A stretch of DNA of 64,000 bases from Coffea arabica (GCF_036785885.1 NC_092329.1:5394001-5458000), one strand, 5' to 3'. Shown: positions 11,950 to 24,965, numbered from the stretch's first letter. The notes: generated by a model not told the origin, from the sequence alone. Translations and numbers: made by a program.

Positions 11950-14368
11950 TTTAAAAATGTATTAACACTTCCAGTTTTCTTGCTAGATAAGTTTAGGCAC
12001 ATTGGTGTATCGATTATTAATACTCTAAACCTCAGAAGACGCAAAGTACAACCATTTATGTTGTCTCCTTAATGACAACTATAACAATAGCTGCTCAATT
12101 ACTACTGCACAAATCTAAAGTTTTTATTAGAACCTTTACTTTCTTTCTCCACATAAATTGTAAAAATACGGGCCACGAGTTACTACGAAATTTAATCCAT
12201 ATGGATTTGTTCACAACTTTTTTTTTTCACTCTATCATTACTAGTAGTATGTGACAGGTAGTTTACTTGGACTCATTTTTATACATTCCATCCCTGTTGC
12301 CATGTAGCAATAGAGTAAGACATTAGTGATCTGCAGCTAGCGAATTATAATACGAACCACTCAAAAAAAAAATAAAAAAAGGAGAGGCTAACTCTGAAAC
12401 TCTGGTTTAGGACTGAAGTAAAAATTGGAGCATAGCCCGAAGGTGCAAAATTAAGAAAAAAAAAGAAAGGGAGCCGGGGTGGGGGGAGGAGGGGTGAGGT
12501 GAATTTTGGAGTCACGTGATGGGTTCGGTAATTGGCATGGGCTATCGGGTGTGAACGTGCGGGTACGGCCCAAGGACAGAATTAGGTGAGGGACGGACGA
12601 TGGTGGCACGTGACACCGGCATGCGTGGCAAAAGACAGAAAAATTTTTCAGTGGTACGTTTCTCCAGACAGCTGTCACCCCAGCGTAACCAGCAAGAAAC
12701 GGACTGCATCATTTGTCTTCTCTGTTAGCATTTTATTTTTACGAATTGGATCGGATCGGATCGGATTCTTTTTGCGGTAACTGCGATTTCCTCAATCCTC
12801 AGGGAGATAAATTAGAAACGGTTTATTGTCTCCGGAATATTCCAGAAACTCTGAGCTAACTAAAAAACACGTGGTGTTCGAAATGCGAAAAGACCACGGG
12901 AAATTACGAAACCAACCCCCTTTTTTTCACGCATCAGAAACAGAAACCAAACTCGATTGGATTGCCATTTATCAAAAAAGAATTGTTACGTTTTCTATAA
13001 ATATATTTTTTAATTATTTTTTTATTTTTCATATATCGGATCATTATAATAAATTTTTTATAAAATATCCAAAAAAAAAGCAATCCAAAAAAGGCCAAAA
13101 TTTTGCTATAGCAAAAAAAAAAAAACAATGAGTTAGGAGTATATGAGTATCGTGAATAGGTTTTCAGAATTTAAAAACAATGAAATTGACATGAATATTG
13201 TCACCATAATATTAGTTCATGAGTGACGCCTTGAAGGAATGACTTGTGAGCGATAGGAATTAATTTGACGTCCCAACTGCATTCATCAATTTAATTTTGA
13301 TCTACTTTGTGCAAAAGCCTTGTCCAATCAAGATTGACGTGCTTATTGAAGGTCAATTATCGATGAAAGACGCAAACAATTAAGTTCCTCCATTAAAGAA
13401 TAGCCGTCGAATTAAGATACGCGACAATTTTTCAAATGAGATTCCGATCTGCTAAACTTTTTCTTGGGAAACTAGTCTATTTTGTATCGTGTCCAAGAAA
13501 AAAAAAGGTATAATACATGATGAGCCATGGAAATACAAATAAGATTAATAACTCTTACAGTTAATTGATCCTTGACAATATTCCTATTCATACCAAGTGT
13601 CTTTTACCATAATAGCTAAAACAACACAACAGTTTACTAAAGCAGGGAAATTATACATCAACTTAAAAAGCATAAACAGATAGTGTGTCTGAATATTAGA
13701 TTATTTGAGATATTTTTTTTAAAAAAAGAATAACGTAACACTTTTTATATGTGATGCATGTGAGATAAAAAAAAGTCGATTGAAAAATATACTGATAATA
13801 CGTGTAAGTAAAATTTTACAAATAAGCTACAATCCAAAGCATGATAAATGACACTAACGAACTTTTTCTTTTCCTTTTTTATGGGTTTTTTTTTAGCTCG
13901 CAATGATTAAGCATAACACAATACTGCAGTTTCTCAATTCTATTCTGGTTCATTTCCTTTCATCACCAATTAATGAGAAGAGGAGCTCCCTTGCAATAGC
14001 TTAATGAATCAATGCAATATGGGAACCGAATCAAGCAATCCCCGGAAAGTTAAGAAGATAGACATTAATTATTCCGAGTTTCTTCAATTATTTTAGTTTT
14101 ATCTTCAGGTCATTATTAATGTTTTAAAGAGAGAGATAATTCAACCTATGTGATTCTTTATTATTGTTCGTAGAATTAAATTTCATGCCAATAACGACTT
14201 GTGCTTTTTATCGGTGGCGTAACAGACACAACCATAATCAAATACCCAGAACAATGCCCACATTGATGGGAAAGAGAAACATCAATATCATGCCCCATGC
14301 ACAGCGCGTCATCGCGGAAGGAAAAAACGTTAAAGTCGGTTTTGGCGGTTCAAAAAATTGAGAAGGGG
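11950..14368. other. Intergenic, distal upstream region of the MYB gene
   Basis: No gene is supported. It contains a GGATC-type pentanucleotide repeat (12748-12767) and three isolated CACGTG G-box cores at 12513-12518, 12607-12612 and 12868-12873, about 2.3-2.6 kb upstream of the MYB start. The rest is AT-rich with short chance frames. Confidence 0.5.
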
Positions 14369-14389
14369 CCACGTGTGACTGGCACGTGG
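14369..14389 (+). promoter_or_regulatory. Paired G-box / ABRE-like elements
   Basis: CCACGTGT (14369-14376) and GCACGTGG (14382-14389) are two ACGT-core G-boxes 13 bp apart, about 760 bp upstream of the MYB start codon. Such pairs bind bZIP and bHLH factors and act as ABA-response elements in many plant promoters. Subgroup-22 MYBs are known ABA- and stress-responsive genes, so the position is meaningful, but function is inferred. Confidence 0.5.
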
Positions 14390-14987
14390 AGGTGGGTACC
14401 CGCAAAGTGATAGGCAGTTAAGCATGGGGAGTGGTCAGTTTCTAGTTTTACAGCCTGGCCTCGTCCCCCCATTTCTGCGTCCGTTTTTGTCCTTTAGCGC
14501 CACCTCATCACCACCCGCCCCCTAGGACCCCACTCCAATTTAAACCAACTCCCCAACTAAAAATCCAGAATTAAATAATTTTAAAAAAACACTTTAATAA
14601 TCCCAAAAAAAAAAAGAAAGAAGAAAAGAAAAAGAGAAAAAAAAATAAAATCCCTCTATGCTCTCCAGCCTGGCTCAGTCAAAGTCCATCCAACCTCCTC
14701 AACCGTACGTACACTCAATTCAAATCAACTCCCCTCCCCACTTAAAAAATCACACACACTCACACACTCCATTATATAATTAACTTCCAAAACGGTCGGT
14801 GATTTGAAATTAAATTCCCATAATCCAAAAAAACCCGAGATTTTAGTGAGTGTGATTCATATAGGTGTCCACTCCGCTCTCTCGCCCACCGACGCGTGTC
14901 CCTCGCCAGCTGTATCCTACGCCTTAACTGCCTTTTACCGGTTATCCCAACCGGCTCCAACCAGTCATCCCTATCCTAACTCTCTCA

Positions 14988-14995
14988 TATTTATA
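14988..14995 (+). promoter_or_regulatory. Candidate TATA box of the MYB gene
   Basis: TATTTATA about 150 bp before the ATG at 15144, followed by pyrimidine-rich sequence suitable for transcription start. It is the best TATA-like match in the proximal promoter. Confidence 0.45.
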
Positions 14996-15143
14996 CCCCC
15001 CAATTTGCCCTCTTCACTCTGCTTTTTTATATTAGCAGTAAGGCGAGGCTCCGCCTCCCCCATCTAATTGTACAGTGGCACTCACCCGTAAATTTCTCTA
15101 GGCTCTTAGGTGGTTAATAATTAGGTTAACAAAGCAAACAGCC

Positions 15144-16205
15144 ATGGGGACGATCGCGCACAGAAAAGAATCGGATCGGATCAAGGGTCCGTGGAGCCCC
15201 GAAGAAGATGAGCTGTTACAGAGGCTTGTTGAGAAGCATGGCCCCAGGAATTGGTCCTTGATTAGCAAGTCGATTCCGGGTCGATCCGGGAAATCCTGCA
15301 GGCTCCGCTGGTGTAACCAACTTTCGCCGCAGGTGGAGCATCGGGCTTTTACGGCCGACGAGGACGAGAAGATCATTCGGGCTCATGCCAAGTTTGGGAA
15401 CAAATGGGCCACCATAGCCCGTTTGCTCTCAGGTCGAACCGATAACGCCATCAAGAACCACTGGAATTCCACCCTCAAGAGAAGGTGCTCTTCCATGTCC
15501 GACGATTTCAACTTCGAAGTCCCTCAGCAGCCTCTCAAGAGATCCGCCAGCGTCGGTCCCGGTACGAATGTTTCCGCCATATATGTCAACCCGAGCAGCC
15601 CTTCTGGATCCGACTTGAGTGACTCGAGCCTTTCGGGTTTCGGATCCGGTCATGTTTTCCGACCCCTTGCTCTCACCGGCGGGATCTCCCCTCCGGTTCA
15701 ACAGATCGAGACGCTTTCGTCGGCAGCACCAGACCCGCCAACATCCCTAACCCTATCCCTACCCGGCTCCAGCTCCGCAAAAAGTCCGACCCAGAACTCC
15801 AAGTCGGTTGATGATCCAACCCCTTCACTCGGGGCGGCGGGTCAAACCGTACAGCAGCCAACTCAGGTCATGGTAAGACCTCCTCCCCCGCCACCTCCTC
15901 CGTCCCCGCCGCCACCGTTGGCACCAGCGCCACCGACCCCAATGGCGCCGCCGCAAGCAGCACCAGTGGCACCACCGCAGTCGCAGGGAGGATTCGTGTA
16001 CCCGGTTCCCGCCCCAGCCCCCATGCCGGGTCAAGTAGCAGAGAGGCAGTTCTTTAGCCCAGAATTCTTGGGGGTATTGCAGGAAATGATAAGGAAAGAA
16101 GTGAGGAGTTACATGTCAGGGATAGAGCAGAATGGGATGTGTATGCAGACTGAAGCAATCAGGAATGCTGTGGTCAAGCGTATTGGAATTAGCAAAATTG
16201 ATTAA
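15144..16205 (+). CDS. R2R3-MYB transcription factor, subgroup 22 (MYB44/MYB70/MYB73/MYB77-like)
   Basis: Nuclear DNA-binding regulator of 353 aa with no intron, as is typical for subgroup 22. R2 begins at KGPWSPEEDELLQRLVEKHG (about residue 14) and R3 at RAFTADEDEKIIRAHAKFGN (about residue 67); the regularly spaced Trp residues are present, with the usual non-Trp first position in R3. RTDNAIKNHWNSTLKRR closes R3. The C-terminal half carries both subgroup motifs: a variant of the GSDVSDSS motif (SPSGSDLSDSSLSGF) and DPPTSLTLSLPG, whose LTLSLPG resembles an EAR repression motif. A proline-rich run lies around residues 245-285 and the conserved family tail (FSPEFLGVLQEMIRKEVRSY) follows. In Arabidopsis these factors act in ABA, auxin and stress responses. 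The gene is far more GC-rich than its surroundings. ATG 15144 gives the conserved short N-terminus before R2. Confidence 0.95.
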   Translation: MGTIAHRKESDRIKGPWSPEEDELLQRLVEKHGPRNWSLISKSIPGRSGKSCRLRWCNQLSPQVEHRAFTADEDEKIIRAHAKFGNKWATIARLLSGRTDNAIKNHWNSTLKRRCSSMSDDFNFEVPQQPLKRSASVGPGTNVSAIYVNPSSPSGSDLSDSSLSGFGSGHVFRPLALTGGISPPVQQIETLSSAAPDPPTSLTLSLPGSSSAKSPTQNSKSVDDPTPSLGAAGQTVQQPTQVMVRPPPPPPPPSPPPPLAPAPPTPMAPPQAAPVAPPQSQGGFVYPVPAPAPMPGQVAERQFFSPEFLGVLQEMIRKEVRSYMSGIEQNGMCMQTEAIRNAVVKRIGISKID

Positions 16206-17537
16206 ATAATTTATGCAAAGAAATTAAATCCGGACCAAATTAATGAATGCTGATTGAGTGGTGGGGGACTGCGAATTGGCCACGAAAAATCTCTTTCATG
16301 TCCATGTCCGCGGACATGAATTTTGGTATCAATTGATTGGTGGGGTGAAGGGAGAAGTGGGCAATAGAAGGGAAGTAGTAATTTTGTTTTTCTTGTTGGG
16401 CTCTTAAATTTGGGGGGGCGATTAGCATTTCCGTTTGGGTTCTTCTATACAAAAATAATCTTTAGATGGGTTATTGTACAGACTAAGAGAGGATGAGGGG
16501 AGCGAGTTAAATATTTCCTGGTGAACAGAAGTTGCTGGAAGAAAGCAATCCCAAAAAAAAAATAAAAATGAAGAAAACAATAATCAGTTCCGAGTATCTA
16601 TTTTTTCTTAGGTGCCTATTTCACTGCTTAGATTAATATGACTTTGCCTTTGGATAAATTACAATTTGGTTGAAGACGGACGAATGCAGTTTCCTTGTTC
16701 TCGGGTCTTTAACTCTTGTTTTCCAACCTAAATTTGAATTTTGGATGGTAACTGGCGAGAGATTCTGAGAGATGGTAAACAAGTCGGTTACAACTTCCTA
16801 AAGCCGTTGAAGGAGTAAATAAATGATGGCTTGTGGCAGGTGATTAAGTTGAATCGCGAGCGCAGTCAGTTGAATCTCTCTCTTGGATTTCTGCGAAAGG
16901 AAAAGTGATATTGGCACTATAACGTTAAATGTGGACAATAATATTCTAGTAATTTGGCCGTTGGATATGTAGAGTGCACAAGTAAAAGCCTATCGCCAAC
17001 CGGACTTCACATGATCGAGTCGAAATTCTCTCTGATTGCTAGGACTATGTATACGAATCGTTACCGTGTAATTTTTCACTTAAATCTTCATCCTAAATTG
17101 GCTCTTATTATGTATGACACACAAAATCCAAGTTAGTTTTAAGTTGTAATCAAGTTTCGTTTTGTACATTGACTAAATTATCAGGAAAATCATGGAGATG
17201 AAGCGCATGCTAATTTTTTGGACTTAAACTTGACAATGGTGATTAGAAGAGTAGACAAGCATTAAATATTTTTTTTGGGGGGTACGCATGTTGGGCCAAA
17301 CCCAATTCTGAAAGCACGACACCCGTTTCTGGGGCCTGTCATGCTGGCTTGGTTTTATCTATATAACCTATCTCTAAACCGGATTGAGTTGAACAAAAGC
17401 AGGCATTATTTTATCTGCATCGTCTAGTTATACAAGAAAAAAAAGAGGAAATGGAGGGCTACATTATGGGACCAGGAGTGGTGCATGACGATGACAAATT
17501 GCATGGGAGGAGTTGTTATGTTGACTGTGATCCTCTT
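16206..17537. other. 3' flank of the MYB gene and intergenic DNA
   Basis: Contains a perfect 16-bp palindrome (16303-16318, CATGTCCGCGGACATG) about 100 bp after the MYB stop, probably in its 3' UTR. Otherwise AT-rich DNA without recognisable genes or element ends. Confidence 0.5.
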
Positions 17538-17585
17538 TCGTCTTGATTAATATGTGTGTATATATATACATATTAATCAAGACGA
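17538..17585. repeat. 48-bp near-perfect palindrome
   Basis: Bases 17538-17561 pair with 17585-17562 over 24 positions with only two G:T mismatches; the arms begin TCGTCTTGATTAATATGT. It directly abuts the left end of the inverted-repeat element at 17592. As RNA it would form a long stem with almost no loop, too short for a typical plant miRNA precursor. It may be a palindromic transposon footprint. Confidence 0.75.
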
Positions 17586-17591
17586 TATATA

Positions 17592-18706
17592 GGGATAATT
17601 GCAAAAAACCTCCTCTGAGATTTTCGACAGTTGCACTCACCTCCTCTAAGGTTTGAAAAATAACACCAACTTGCCTTAGTATGAATTTGGGGCTTATAGT
17701 TGACATAAGATAGGATGAATTTACTTCTATACCCTAAGAGTTTAAGGTTATTAGTAAACGAATTTGAGTAAAAAAACTTAGGGCAATAAACAAGTCTAAA
17801 ATAATTAATTAAATAAGATTAATGATTATTTTTCGCTTCATTAGGCACTGTAAGTGCACTTACAAAATGACGCTAATTGATGCTCCAATATGGTGTCATT
17901 TTGTGATTGACAACACTTGAAATAACAATAAAAAATCATATATTTTCTACATAGAAGAGAAGCATAAACAAGAAAAATGTAGGATAAATAAACCTCCAAA
18001 CAAAGTTTCATAAAAGAATAAATTTTAGTGGTTTTGGTTGAACTTATTTCATCTTATGCATTCGTAAAACAAAAGGAGAAAAAAAGCAGAAATCAAGGCA
18101 AAATCTAAAGATTTTTCTATTAAAAATATGTGGCAATCAGAAGATGATAGATAAGCAATCCTTATCATCTGAACTTAATACACAAAATTGTGGTGTTAGT
18201 TATAGTATGATGAAATTGTTGTGTCGATCATAAGAGAGTATAACTGTGTACAAAATATGGTAAATAGTGTTAGATCGATATACTATAAAGTATGACAATA
18301 AGAAACTCTTTTGTATTGATCAAAGGTAAATTTTTTTACTTGATCAATAGTCTTTTTATATATTTTAGAATCTTAGATTTTTGAACATATATTTGTTGCT
18401 TCTTGTAGATTTTATTGCTGCGCTTATTCTCTTTGCACATATATCCTCTAAGTTTCACTAATGTTTCTATCTCTTAATGTTTTTCATTCTTTTACTAATA
18501 CAACCTCACAAGAAACAAAAAGGATACAAATGAAACAAAATTATTATCTCACATCCCAAAAGACTTTTTTAATGGCACTTTCTCTAACATGGGTTGAAGT
18601 TGCTATCAAAATTTTAAATTCAAGGGAGGTTAGTGTTATTTTTCAAATATTAGGGGAGGTGAGTGCAACTGTTAGAAATCTCAGGAGAGATTTCTGCAAT
18701 TATCCC
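17592..18706. mobile_element. Non-autonomous DNA transposon with ~95-bp inverted repeats (Mutator-like)
   Basis: The left end starts GGGATAATTGCAAAAAACCT and the right end is the reverse complement of GGGATAATTGCAGAAATCTC. Pairing continues for about 95 bp, including the shared blocks CAGTTGCACTCACCTCC and TTGAAAAATAACAC. The 1.1-kb interior is AT-rich with no transposase. The ends are related to those of the element at 55194-56438, which has a 9-bp target duplication, so a Mutator-like origin is likely. The flanks are AT repeats, so a target duplication cannot be read. Confidence 0.75.
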
Positions 18707-19078
18707 ATATGTATGCGGGATAATTTTACCTAATATATATGTATTACCTATTTATTCCATATATATATATGCAGTAGATTGTTCTAATGCTACCAAGTTG
18801 AGTTGACAACATTACTGTACATTTTACCTAAATAAATCAATTGGGCATTTTTACAACTTAGTATGCATTTCATTTCAGGAGGGCTTAAATGTTTTGTCTT
18901 ATTTTCACATTGGAGGAACTCTTGAACCTACGTTATTGTATGTTACTTGCTATACCCTTCTGAACGATAACGATTGAACAGTTTGGCCGTACTATCTAAC
19001 CATTTTGCTAAGGCATCATACTTCATAAATACGTTCACTTATGATCATGCATACCTAGTTGACTTGGATTACTAGCGT

Positions 19079-19349
19079 TAGGATGCATTTGATAAAATTG
19101 AAATATGAAATTTGAATCCATTAAATTATTGGATTGTTAAAAATTAAATCTAATATATTTGGATGTATATCACATTCAATGATAAGTGAATAGCTTATCA
19201 CTTATTTTTTGGAACAAGTTTTATTTAGAAAATTCAGTACCACTTAATTTATTCAAATGTTCAATTTTTTATTATCAAATTCATTTGAACATGTTAAGAT
19301 CTGAATCCATTAAATTTTAAGTGTTCAATTAAATTATCAGACAAGGCCT
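19079..19349. mobile_element. MITE copy 1 (~270 bp, ends ...TTTGATAA)
   Basis: The left end GGATGCATTTGATAAAATTG and the reverse complement of the right end (AAGGCCTTGTCTGATAATTT) form imperfect inverted repeats. The whole unit resembles the reverse complement of 20406-20692, sharing for example TAAGTGAATA, CTTATCACTTATTTTT and TTAAGATCTGAA. Two diverged copies in opposite orientation show it is a repeat family. It has no coding capacity; superfamily is unassigned, hAT-like possible. Confidence 0.65.
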
Positions 19350-20405
19350 TGGTTTCATAACCATATGGCAATGATTGCTTTAATTGATATAAAGAGGGTT
19401 GTATTCCTCGCAAATGCTTGGGTTTAGATCTGAACTGCACGAGTATTTATCTTCTGGCGTTATTTGACTAGTGGAGATTGTCTCAATTTGCATTGAAGAG
19501 AATGTCTCTCGCCATTTCTTGCCTTTGACTTCGCCCCATGGGTGGCAGTCACTTCACTTGATTGATATTGTTGATTTTATGCTTCAAAAATATTAATTCA
19601 TGCTTGGTTGAAAAGAGTACAATTTGATACCAAGAAAAATATTTTTTGGTCTAATTTGAAGCGAATATTATAAGATAGAATGAGCAATCTAACAGTCCAC
19701 TTGCGCAACTAGGTAGAAGAAGAATGGAAAGCAAGGAAGGGAAAAAGGGGAAAAAAAAAGCTCATTTGCTTTTAGGACTAACACTACATTGCATTTTCGA
19801 ACTTCTACAAGCAGAGAAAGAAGTCCGGTACTTGTAGAGGTGGCAAAAAGTCTCAAGACCCAGTTGGCTCCCATGCTCAAATTTATTTTGGACAGAATGG
19901 GTATGTAAATGGACATAATTGAAAATATATCTAATAATATCCATTTAAAATTGGGATCTAATTGGGACTTAGTTTGAACTTCCATGGGTCTTTCTTTTCT
20001 CCCAAAACCTAAAAATATTGATTTTTCTAAAAGCCAAAACCACCCACCAATTTTGAGACATTTGATTAGCAAAATTTGTTATGTCCAAATTGAACTTCAA
20101 AAAGTAGGTTCACTTTCAAATTTTATGAAATTTAGTGCTCGAAAACTGAATTTTTTTTTTTTAAAAAAGGATCAATTGACATAGGTTTTACTAGATGATT
20201 TTTCCACAATGCAAAGAATTAGCACTGATCAATTTCATCATGACATGAATTGTACAAATATGTATAAGATCGTCTATTGGAGTAAACATGGGCAACATTT
20301 AGTCGTATGAAGTAGAAATTTGGGCAAGTACAAAACTGAATCATCAAATATTTTAGGAGAATGCATGACTTTGATGGGGGAAATTTTACAAAATAAACAA
20401 AGTAA
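19350..20405. other. Intergenic between two MITE copies
   Basis: AT-rich DNA with short chance frames only; no gene or further element recognised. Confidence 0.5.
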
Positions 20406-20692
20406 ACCCTTGTTTGATAACTCAATTCAGCATTTAAATTTAATGGTTCAGATCTTAATATGTTCAGACGCGTTTGATAACAAAAAATAGAACATCTGAA
20501 TTAATTAAGTGGCACTGAATTTTCTAGATAAAACTAACTCTAAAAATAAGTGATAAGTTATTCACTTATCATTTATTGTGATATACACTCAAATGTAGCA
20601 TATTTAGTACTTAATAATTCAATAACTTAATGAATTTAGATGTTAGATTTCATATTTCAGTTTTAAACTTCAATTTCATTAGATGTACCCTA
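20406..20692. mobile_element. MITE copy 2 (inverted relative to copy 1)
   Basis: Same family as 19079-19349, on the opposite strand. Left end ACCCTTGTTTGATAACTCAA; reverse complement of the right end TAGGGTACATCTAATGAAAT. Shares the internal blocks around ATAAGTGATAAG and AAAATTCAGTGCCACTTAAT. No target duplication could be settled. Confidence 0.65.
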
Positions 20693-21819
20693 ACTAAATG
20701 ATATTAAAAAAAAGGTAACATTGAGACATTTGATTAGGGAAAATGGAGTTAAAAAAATAAAATGAGATTATTGGGTATTTGGGTGAGACCATTTTAATCC
20801 CCTCATATTGTCCCATGACTAATATGGGACTGTTTGGGTATAACCCATATTTTGGAGTCCCAATTAAATGTTGCCCAAATCCCATCCATCCTGCTCATTT
20901 GCTATCTCTAACTACTTCAAACAAAAATCATAAAAGCTTAATTAAGCACACAACAGAACCAAGTTGGAGAGAAACATAAACATAGCCTTTGCACTTAGTA
21001 TAAATGAAGATTATCCAAGAAACTAAAAAAAGGAAGATGGAAAAACATGAGTACAAACATAAAAATAAAGCAAAAATAGGAACAAATGTCCATTACATGT
21101 TAGAAAATAATCAAAGGAAAAGCCTAATATCTTATAATCAATAGAGATGACAAAATAATAAGGGAAAACCCGGTGTTCCTAATTTTCAGCAAGAAAAGTG
21201 TAAAAAATAGAAGGGAAAAGGAAAAAAAAAACTAAGGAAGAAATGGTCAGTACAGCGGCGAACCAATGCCACTCTCGTTTGTTTGTTAAGCTAGAACACC
21301 AATCAAGCTTATTAAAGACGTCAAATCCATCATTAATCTCAAGGTTAATCTATGGCAATAAAACAAAAAGGTACAATTGGGAAGAAGGAAAGCAATTATG
21401 GGCAGAAAAATGAAAGATAGTTTTCTAAATTAGCAGTGAGTTAGTTTTCTAAATTGGCAGTGAGTTCCAATCAAGTCATTTCATAATTAGCAGAGAACGG
21501 TAATTAGGGTTTAATTAAAATTTATCTATGGGTGATAATGTGGTAATCTAATATTAGTCTATTAAGCCAAATCTACCGGTCATAGCTTAGACAGCACATC
21601 CACCATACCAGATAATCAAACAGTAAGTTAAGATTAATCAATTGGGCCTAAATAAAGTACTTGAGGCCCACATTGACCAATCAATAATGTCTTAATATGA
21701 TCAATAAAATTAATTCATTTGGGCTGGAGTCTTTTAAGCTCATCTAGCCCTAGGCCGACAAAACCTATCAAGGACATCAACAAACGTGACAATAGAAAAA
21801 GGCAAGACACTAATTCTTC
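20693..21819. other. Intergenic
   Basis: AT-rich, no supported gene. Two near-identical copies of TTAGTTTTCTAAATT(A/G)GCAGTGAG occur about 25 bp apart around 21420-21465. Confidence 0.45.
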
Positions 21820-22881
21820 GGGTCTGTTTGGTTATTAGATGACACAGGATTAGATTATCTCGTATCATTCTATGTTTAGTTGTATTTTACATATGAAATG
21901 ACAAATTTTAACTAACTGAATTAATTTCCTACACATGGGATAAAATAATCCCATGTGAGATGTAGTATTAGTTATTACGCGATGACTAAGAGATAGAATG
22001 ATGAAATTTTAAATTAATTTAACCTTACAAATAATATAAATTTGTACTCTCATAATTATATAATCTTACCCTCACACAATAATATAACATGAATGGACTA
22101 ATTTGCTTCTACTAATTACTTTAAAATTTTTTGACTAATTTACCTCTACTACTAACAAAACAATATTTGGACTAATTTGCTCTTATGGATGATACAAATT
22201 CATTCTGAATATTATATAACCATTTTCTCACATAATAATATGATAATAAATTGACTAATTTGCCCCTATTAATTATATTAAAATTTTTTAACTATTTTGC
22301 CCATGTTTATTATTTTAAATTTTTAACAAATTTATCTCCATTAATTAATTTAAAATTTTTGACTAATTTGCCCCTACTTGTATCATAATAAAAGGATTAT
22401 ATTGCCCTTGAACTAAATTGCCTTTACTCACCTTATTTTCTCAACCAAATTCTATAAAATACATAATGTTATTAATTGAATTTTGCAAATGAGGATTTTA
22501 ATAAGGTCAAATTTAGCCAAAAAAAATCTTCTATATTGGCTTGAACTTGGGTCATTTAAAACTCTTCAATGGGTTGGATTTTATTTAATTAAACCTTAAC
22601 TTAGCCAAAATTTGACCCAATATTTAATTAAATTTCAAATTTAGATTAAAAAACTGTGTTAAAACCTATTTTTAAGTGCCTGAACGAGTTGAATTTGAGT
22701 GAATGCCAATTTTTATATATCAAAATCTTTGATTTACTTTATAATTCTAAAGTTTCAAATTACTTTATTTTAATAAAAGTTATAAATTGTTAAATTATTT
22801 TATTTAGATGATTCTACAAATTAAAGGGCATTTTGATCATTAACATAGTAATCCTATTTATCAAATCTCTAACCAAACATG
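21820..22881. mobile_element. Possible DNA-transposon-derived block with degenerate internal repeats
   Basis: The left boundary contains TGTTTGGTTATTAGATGACA and, 22 bp in, AGGATTA; the reverse complement of the right boundary has TGTTTGGTTAGAGATTTGAT followed by AGGATTA, suggesting inverted termini. The interior (22090-22430) repeats GACTAATTTGCCCCTA-type units at least six times, separated by AT-rich spacers. No coding region. Boundaries are approximate. Confidence 0.4.
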
Positions 22882-24965
22882 AGATAGAATTATTTTTCAA
22901 TGGCAAAAAACTTGTGTAAATCTGGTCTACGAGTGAGCCCGTAGACCCTGTAGACCGAGTGGTCTAAAACTCACTACATTGAGTTTGGTGATCTTTAACT
23001 CCAAAAAAAGAAAAGGAAAGAAAAACCAAAAAAAGCCACAAATGAAAAACACCGAAGGTGGTGGAAAAGTGATAGAAAATGAAATGAAATTGCTCAATTG
23101 AACCCCGCATATTTTTGGGTTTAGTAATTTGGGTCTTATTTTTGGGAATATCAATTTAGGCGAGACTTGTAACTAGAGGTATCAAAATGAGTGATTTGGG
23201 TTGAGTAAAATGGGTAATGAGTATAAATGAATCAACCCATTTAATTAGAGGAGTATCAATGGATAAGTCAAAAAGTGAGTTTGATAACCCAATTACCCAT
23301 TTACAACCCATTTATTCTAATTTTTTACAAACTCATCTAAATTCATTTTATAAATTAAATTATCAATTTATACCACTTTGCATCCATCATTAATTTTAAT
23401 TATTTATTTATTATGTCAAATAAGTCTAATTACCAATTTTTTTCCATCCGTGTGATATGTCGCAAAATTACATACTATTTAATAATTGAACAATAAGAAT
23501 CTAAAAATTTGGACTAAATAATATGAAAGTAAACATAAAAACTTAATTCAAAACTTTGAACCCCTAGTATTTTTTTCGTGCACAATTTTAAAATTTCATT
23601 TTGAAAAGGTAAGAAAGGAGGTTAAATCTTGTCATAAATTGGTAATACTTAAAAATGACCAAACTAACAAATTACAAAGAAATAAAATGAAAAGATAAAA
23701 TCAACAAATAATAATAATAAATAAAATAAAAGTAGTTAACATCACGAAGCATAGTAGCCCTTGTACATTGATTTCTCATCCATCTTTCGCTAGCATAAAG
23801 GGCACAAACATTTGACAGCTATAACAAGATGGTTCGCTTAAAACAAGGATAGCAAAATTACAATTTGCATCCTGATGAACAAGACTATTGGCTCAATTGA
23901 GAACTGCAAGCCATCCTGATGGGACTAGCAATTACTTCATTTAGTATACAAACAAAGATAAATCTTCAATAGATTGGAATAACTGATAGAATAGTGAAAG
24001 GTTACATGGCCAAAACTTCTTGCCAACCTTTAGCACCAGAATAAACAACAGCTACCTGAATTCCCACAAATTGGTAGACAAAATACATACACTTAGAATC
24101 CATGAAACTTTTACATGTTAATACTTCACTTTCTGAAGCTAACCATTTTTCAGAAACTCAAGGAAGTTAAGATGTGGGATGCATGACCCTTAACCTATGG
24201 TCTACATTATTAAGGTCAACGAATGGACGATATGGGACTACTCCGACTATCAGAGAAAGGGTCTTGAGAGTTCGACCCCATTTTAATTCGAATTGATTCT
24301 TCATCAGTATCCTGTACTAGCAAAGTACCATGAAATCACAAATTCCATCACATAATTCTTTTTTTTCACCCCTTTAGAATCTATCATCTGATGCAAGAAG
24401 ACACAAGAGACTTCCAGCTAAAAGTTCTTCCATGCAACAGTGACAAACTTTCTTGCCAAAATCAAGAAAAAAACTTTTTTAAAGTTCCTACCAGAGCACT
24501 TTCATAGGCCTAATCATTTTTGAACCATATGATCGATTTCTTGAATATCTAATGCATCCTTGATGAAACATTAGAAGAGCAAGCTTGTCAGGGGCTGTAA
24601 TAAAAAGACAGGCAGCAGAAGCAGAATAAGTAAAAGAAAATGATTGTCTAGTTTCCATCCTCACTCTATAAGTAAGAAGCCAAAGCAGCAGGGTCTATGG
24701 CAGTGATGACATTATTGGAAACCTATTTTACTCGGTCATGCAAATTGTAATTTTACTAGGAACGCAACATCAAGTTTGAGATAAAAATTAACCACTTTAA
24801 CACAACATTCTAAAAGGTGATTAAAGGCAATAGAAACCTAACTGCTTAAAATCTAAGCACTAGCCAACTTCATCAAATCACTGCAAAGTACATAATACCG
24901 AGCATAAAGTTGTCCTAATGCATCAAAATACTTAAGAAGCACTCAGCTTCTCAAACTTCGTACAA

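Noticed and set aside
15429-16034. Minus-strand frames opposite the MYB gene
   Set aside because: Shadows of the GC-rich MYB coding sequence, such as the Arg/Trp-rich frame opposite the proline run.
17538-17585. Considered as a miRNA precursor
   Set aside because: The stem is only 24 bp with no loop or mismatched mature/star layout; plant precursors are longer.
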